From Apostichopus japonicus (lineage: Eukaryota > Echinodermata > Holothuroidea > Aspidochirotida > Stichopodidae), in contig NC_092571.1 in assembly GCF_037975245.1 (NCBI RefSeq), positions 7,422,501 to 7,482,500 of the forward strand: 60,000 nucleotides of DNA, written 5' to 3'. The stretch's first letter is position 1. The number at the start of each line of letters is the position of its first letter. Positions 58,780 to 60,000 of this stretch are shown here, one piece after another. Below the pieces are notes generated by a model, which was not told the origin of the DNA, did not search any database, and worked only from the letters and a program-made list of their open reading frames with translations. The position numbers and the translations under genes are program-made.

Positions 58780-59961
58780 CTAATTGTTGTGCGATACATT
58801 AAAATCGAAATGAATAACGCTTTCATATAGATTTTCAATGACCTTACTTTCTGTTCTTCCTGCTTCTCCGTTTCGTCTTTTTGTGTACAAAAAATAAATA
58901 ACTATAATCAAAGTGACCATAACTAATAGGCCTACAATAACGGTTGTCACTGTGAAGTCAGTGGTTGAGTTACGCTTTTGCTGAATGGTTATCGTCTTAG
59001 TTATATTCTTTGATCCTGCGATTACTCGGCATTTGATCGAATATTGATCTTCTAATTTCGTTTCATTTTTAAAGCTAATGGTAAGTTGCATCGATTCATA
59101 TCCGTTAATTGAGTGAGACACGTTGGCATTGGAAATGATATTTCGGCTTTCAGATAAATCCCATTCGATTGATGCTTGGATTCGAGGAAATGTAAGGCAT
59201 GTTAGAGTTATGTTTCCCCCTTCCATAACATTTACAGTCTGAGGCTCTACCGTTACTTGTAAATCTTCGTATACAGTAATATTTGGAGTTGAGATGCAGT
59301 AGTCCTTGTCAATGCCATTCTTATTACTACACACTAATCTGCTGTTATTATACAGTGTAGATACATTGTGTATACGTCTCAACACTACGTTCTCGCTAGT
59401 ATCTATACATATGGGCTGCACGGTGATATGTTCATTTTCATTTGCAATGTATAGGTCAATTGCAATGTCTTTAGGACAGTATAAATCAAAGTTCTCTCCT
59501 GCAAAAAAGATGCCGTCAAATCCATTTATTAGAACACATTCATTCATCTGACGGTTCACCACTTGAAGACGTGCTTTTATTTCTTCGTCCCAAAACGCCC
59601 ATTTAATAAGACTATACCAAGGGAAATCCCAAGTACATGAATATATAGCTGAATCCGACGTATGCAGATCTAGAATCAATAACTTATACTCTTCCTTGGA
59701 GGATAAAACTCGATAGCGTTCGTCGTTAGCCTTTAGGTTACCACCTTGAAGTAACAACTGAGTATGTGGATCTTGCCCTTTCAGTATCTTAACATTCTTA
59801 GCCCCTTCAGGAGGATTGCATTTTAGAACAACGGTATCAGCGGTGTACGCAAAGAATCTTCGTTCCATATCAGAATATGTGGTATTGAACGTCATTCCTT
59901 CTCCGTTAACAGACCGAAGCATCCAGTTTAGTAACACAACAGATAAGAGAAAGTGCTCCAT
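58780..59961 (-). CDS. type I membrane receptor with Ig-like domains (paralogue B)
   Basis: 393 codons from ATG (MEHFLLSVVLLN). Same layout as paralogue A: signal peptide 1-20; Ig-like domain about 30-136 (C48, DSAIYSC at 103-109); middle Cys-rich domain with RQMNECVLINGFDGIFFAGE nearly identical to A; Ig-like domain about 239-328 (C255, W267, C311); membrane span about 338-359; a 34-residue tail with YESV (379-382). The middle ectodomain (about 129-243) differs little from A, while the signal peptide, stalk, membrane span and tail share almost nothing. Intronless and open. Its promoter is cut by the end of the window. Confidence 0.85.
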   Translation of the reverse strand: MEHFLLSVVLLNWMLRSVNGEGMTFNTTYSDMERRFFAYTADTVVLKCNPPEGAKNVKILKGQDPHTQLLLQGGNLKANDERYRVLSSKEEYKLLILDLHTSDSAIYSCTWDFPWYSLIKWAFWDEEIKARLQVVNRQMNECVLINGFDGIFFAGENFDLYCPKDIAIDLYIANENEHITVQPICIDTSENVVLRRIHNVSTLYNNSRLVCSNKNGIDKDYCISTPNITVYEDLQVTVEPQTVNVMEGGNITLTCLTFPRIQASIEWDLSESRNIISNANVSHSINGYESMQLTISFKNETKLEDQYSIKCRVIAGSKNITKTITIQQKRNSTTDFTVTTVIVGLLVMVTLIIVIYFLYTKRRNGEAGRTESKVIENLYESVIHFDFNVSHNN

Positions 59962-60000
59962 AACGAATTATATTTACCAAACACAAAGAATTGTCAGATT

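Overview
This looks like about 60 kb of an animal genome, most likely a deuterostome invertebrate and probably an echinoderm. The evidence is spliced genes with long AT-rich introns, many (TA)n microsatellites, a ZU5/Death-domain gene, SLC35-like and SLC16-like transporters, a pair of immunoglobulin-superfamily receptors, and a repeat set of Gmr1-type Ty3/gypsy, Penelope, CR1/L2-like LINE and tRNA-derived SINE copies. The species assignment is inference; no rRNA, mitochondrial or marker gene is present. No bacterial-style operon, CRISPR array or cellular tRNA gene was seen.

Layout. 0.9-2.8 kb (-): three decayed exons of a multicopy Cys-rich protein family. 5.36-6.13 kb: a solo LTR with a perfect 5-bp target duplication. 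6.9-13.5 kb: a full-length, very young Ty3/gypsy retrotransposon with two identical 661-bp LTRs and the unusual order protease-integrase-reverse transcriptase-RNase H. Its pol frame is split by a 349-bp inverted piece of its own LTR plus primer-binding site, flanked by a 4-bp duplication, which has the form of a self-integration. 14.4-31.7 kb (+): one large multi-exon gene reconstructed here, with a propeller-like exon, small linker exons, a ZU5 domain, a UPA-like region and a C-terminal Death domain. Its middle lies in tandem duplicated units in which an 87-nt exon occurs three times; the third copy is cut by a 1.78-kb solo LTR. 32-38.5 kb: microsatellites, a minisatellite, a SINE and a LINE fragment. 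39.1-40.1 kb (+): an intact single-exon drug/metabolite-superfamily transporter. 41-47 kb: a 178-bp inverted repeat around a (TA)n tract, a Penelope 3' fragment and a solo LTR, both lying inside (TA)n. 47.3-49.0 kb (+): the C-terminal part of an SLC16-like monocarboxylate transporter with one frameshift. 52.8-60 kb (-): two paralogous, apparently intronless, type I Ig-like membrane receptors, 393-404 aa, with near-identical middle ectodomains but different membrane spans and tails.

How it fits together. The two most interesting host loci are innate-immunity-like: a ZU5/Death adaptor-type gene and an Ig receptor pair, one copy of which has an interferon-response-element-like site upstream. The tandem duplicated units give empty-site controls that date and delimit the nested solo LTR and a SINE. 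Each of three host genes carries a small indel (a CTGA duplication, an indel at or near an A-run, an 8-A run), so either these genes are decaying or the assembly has residual indel errors; raw reads would settle which.
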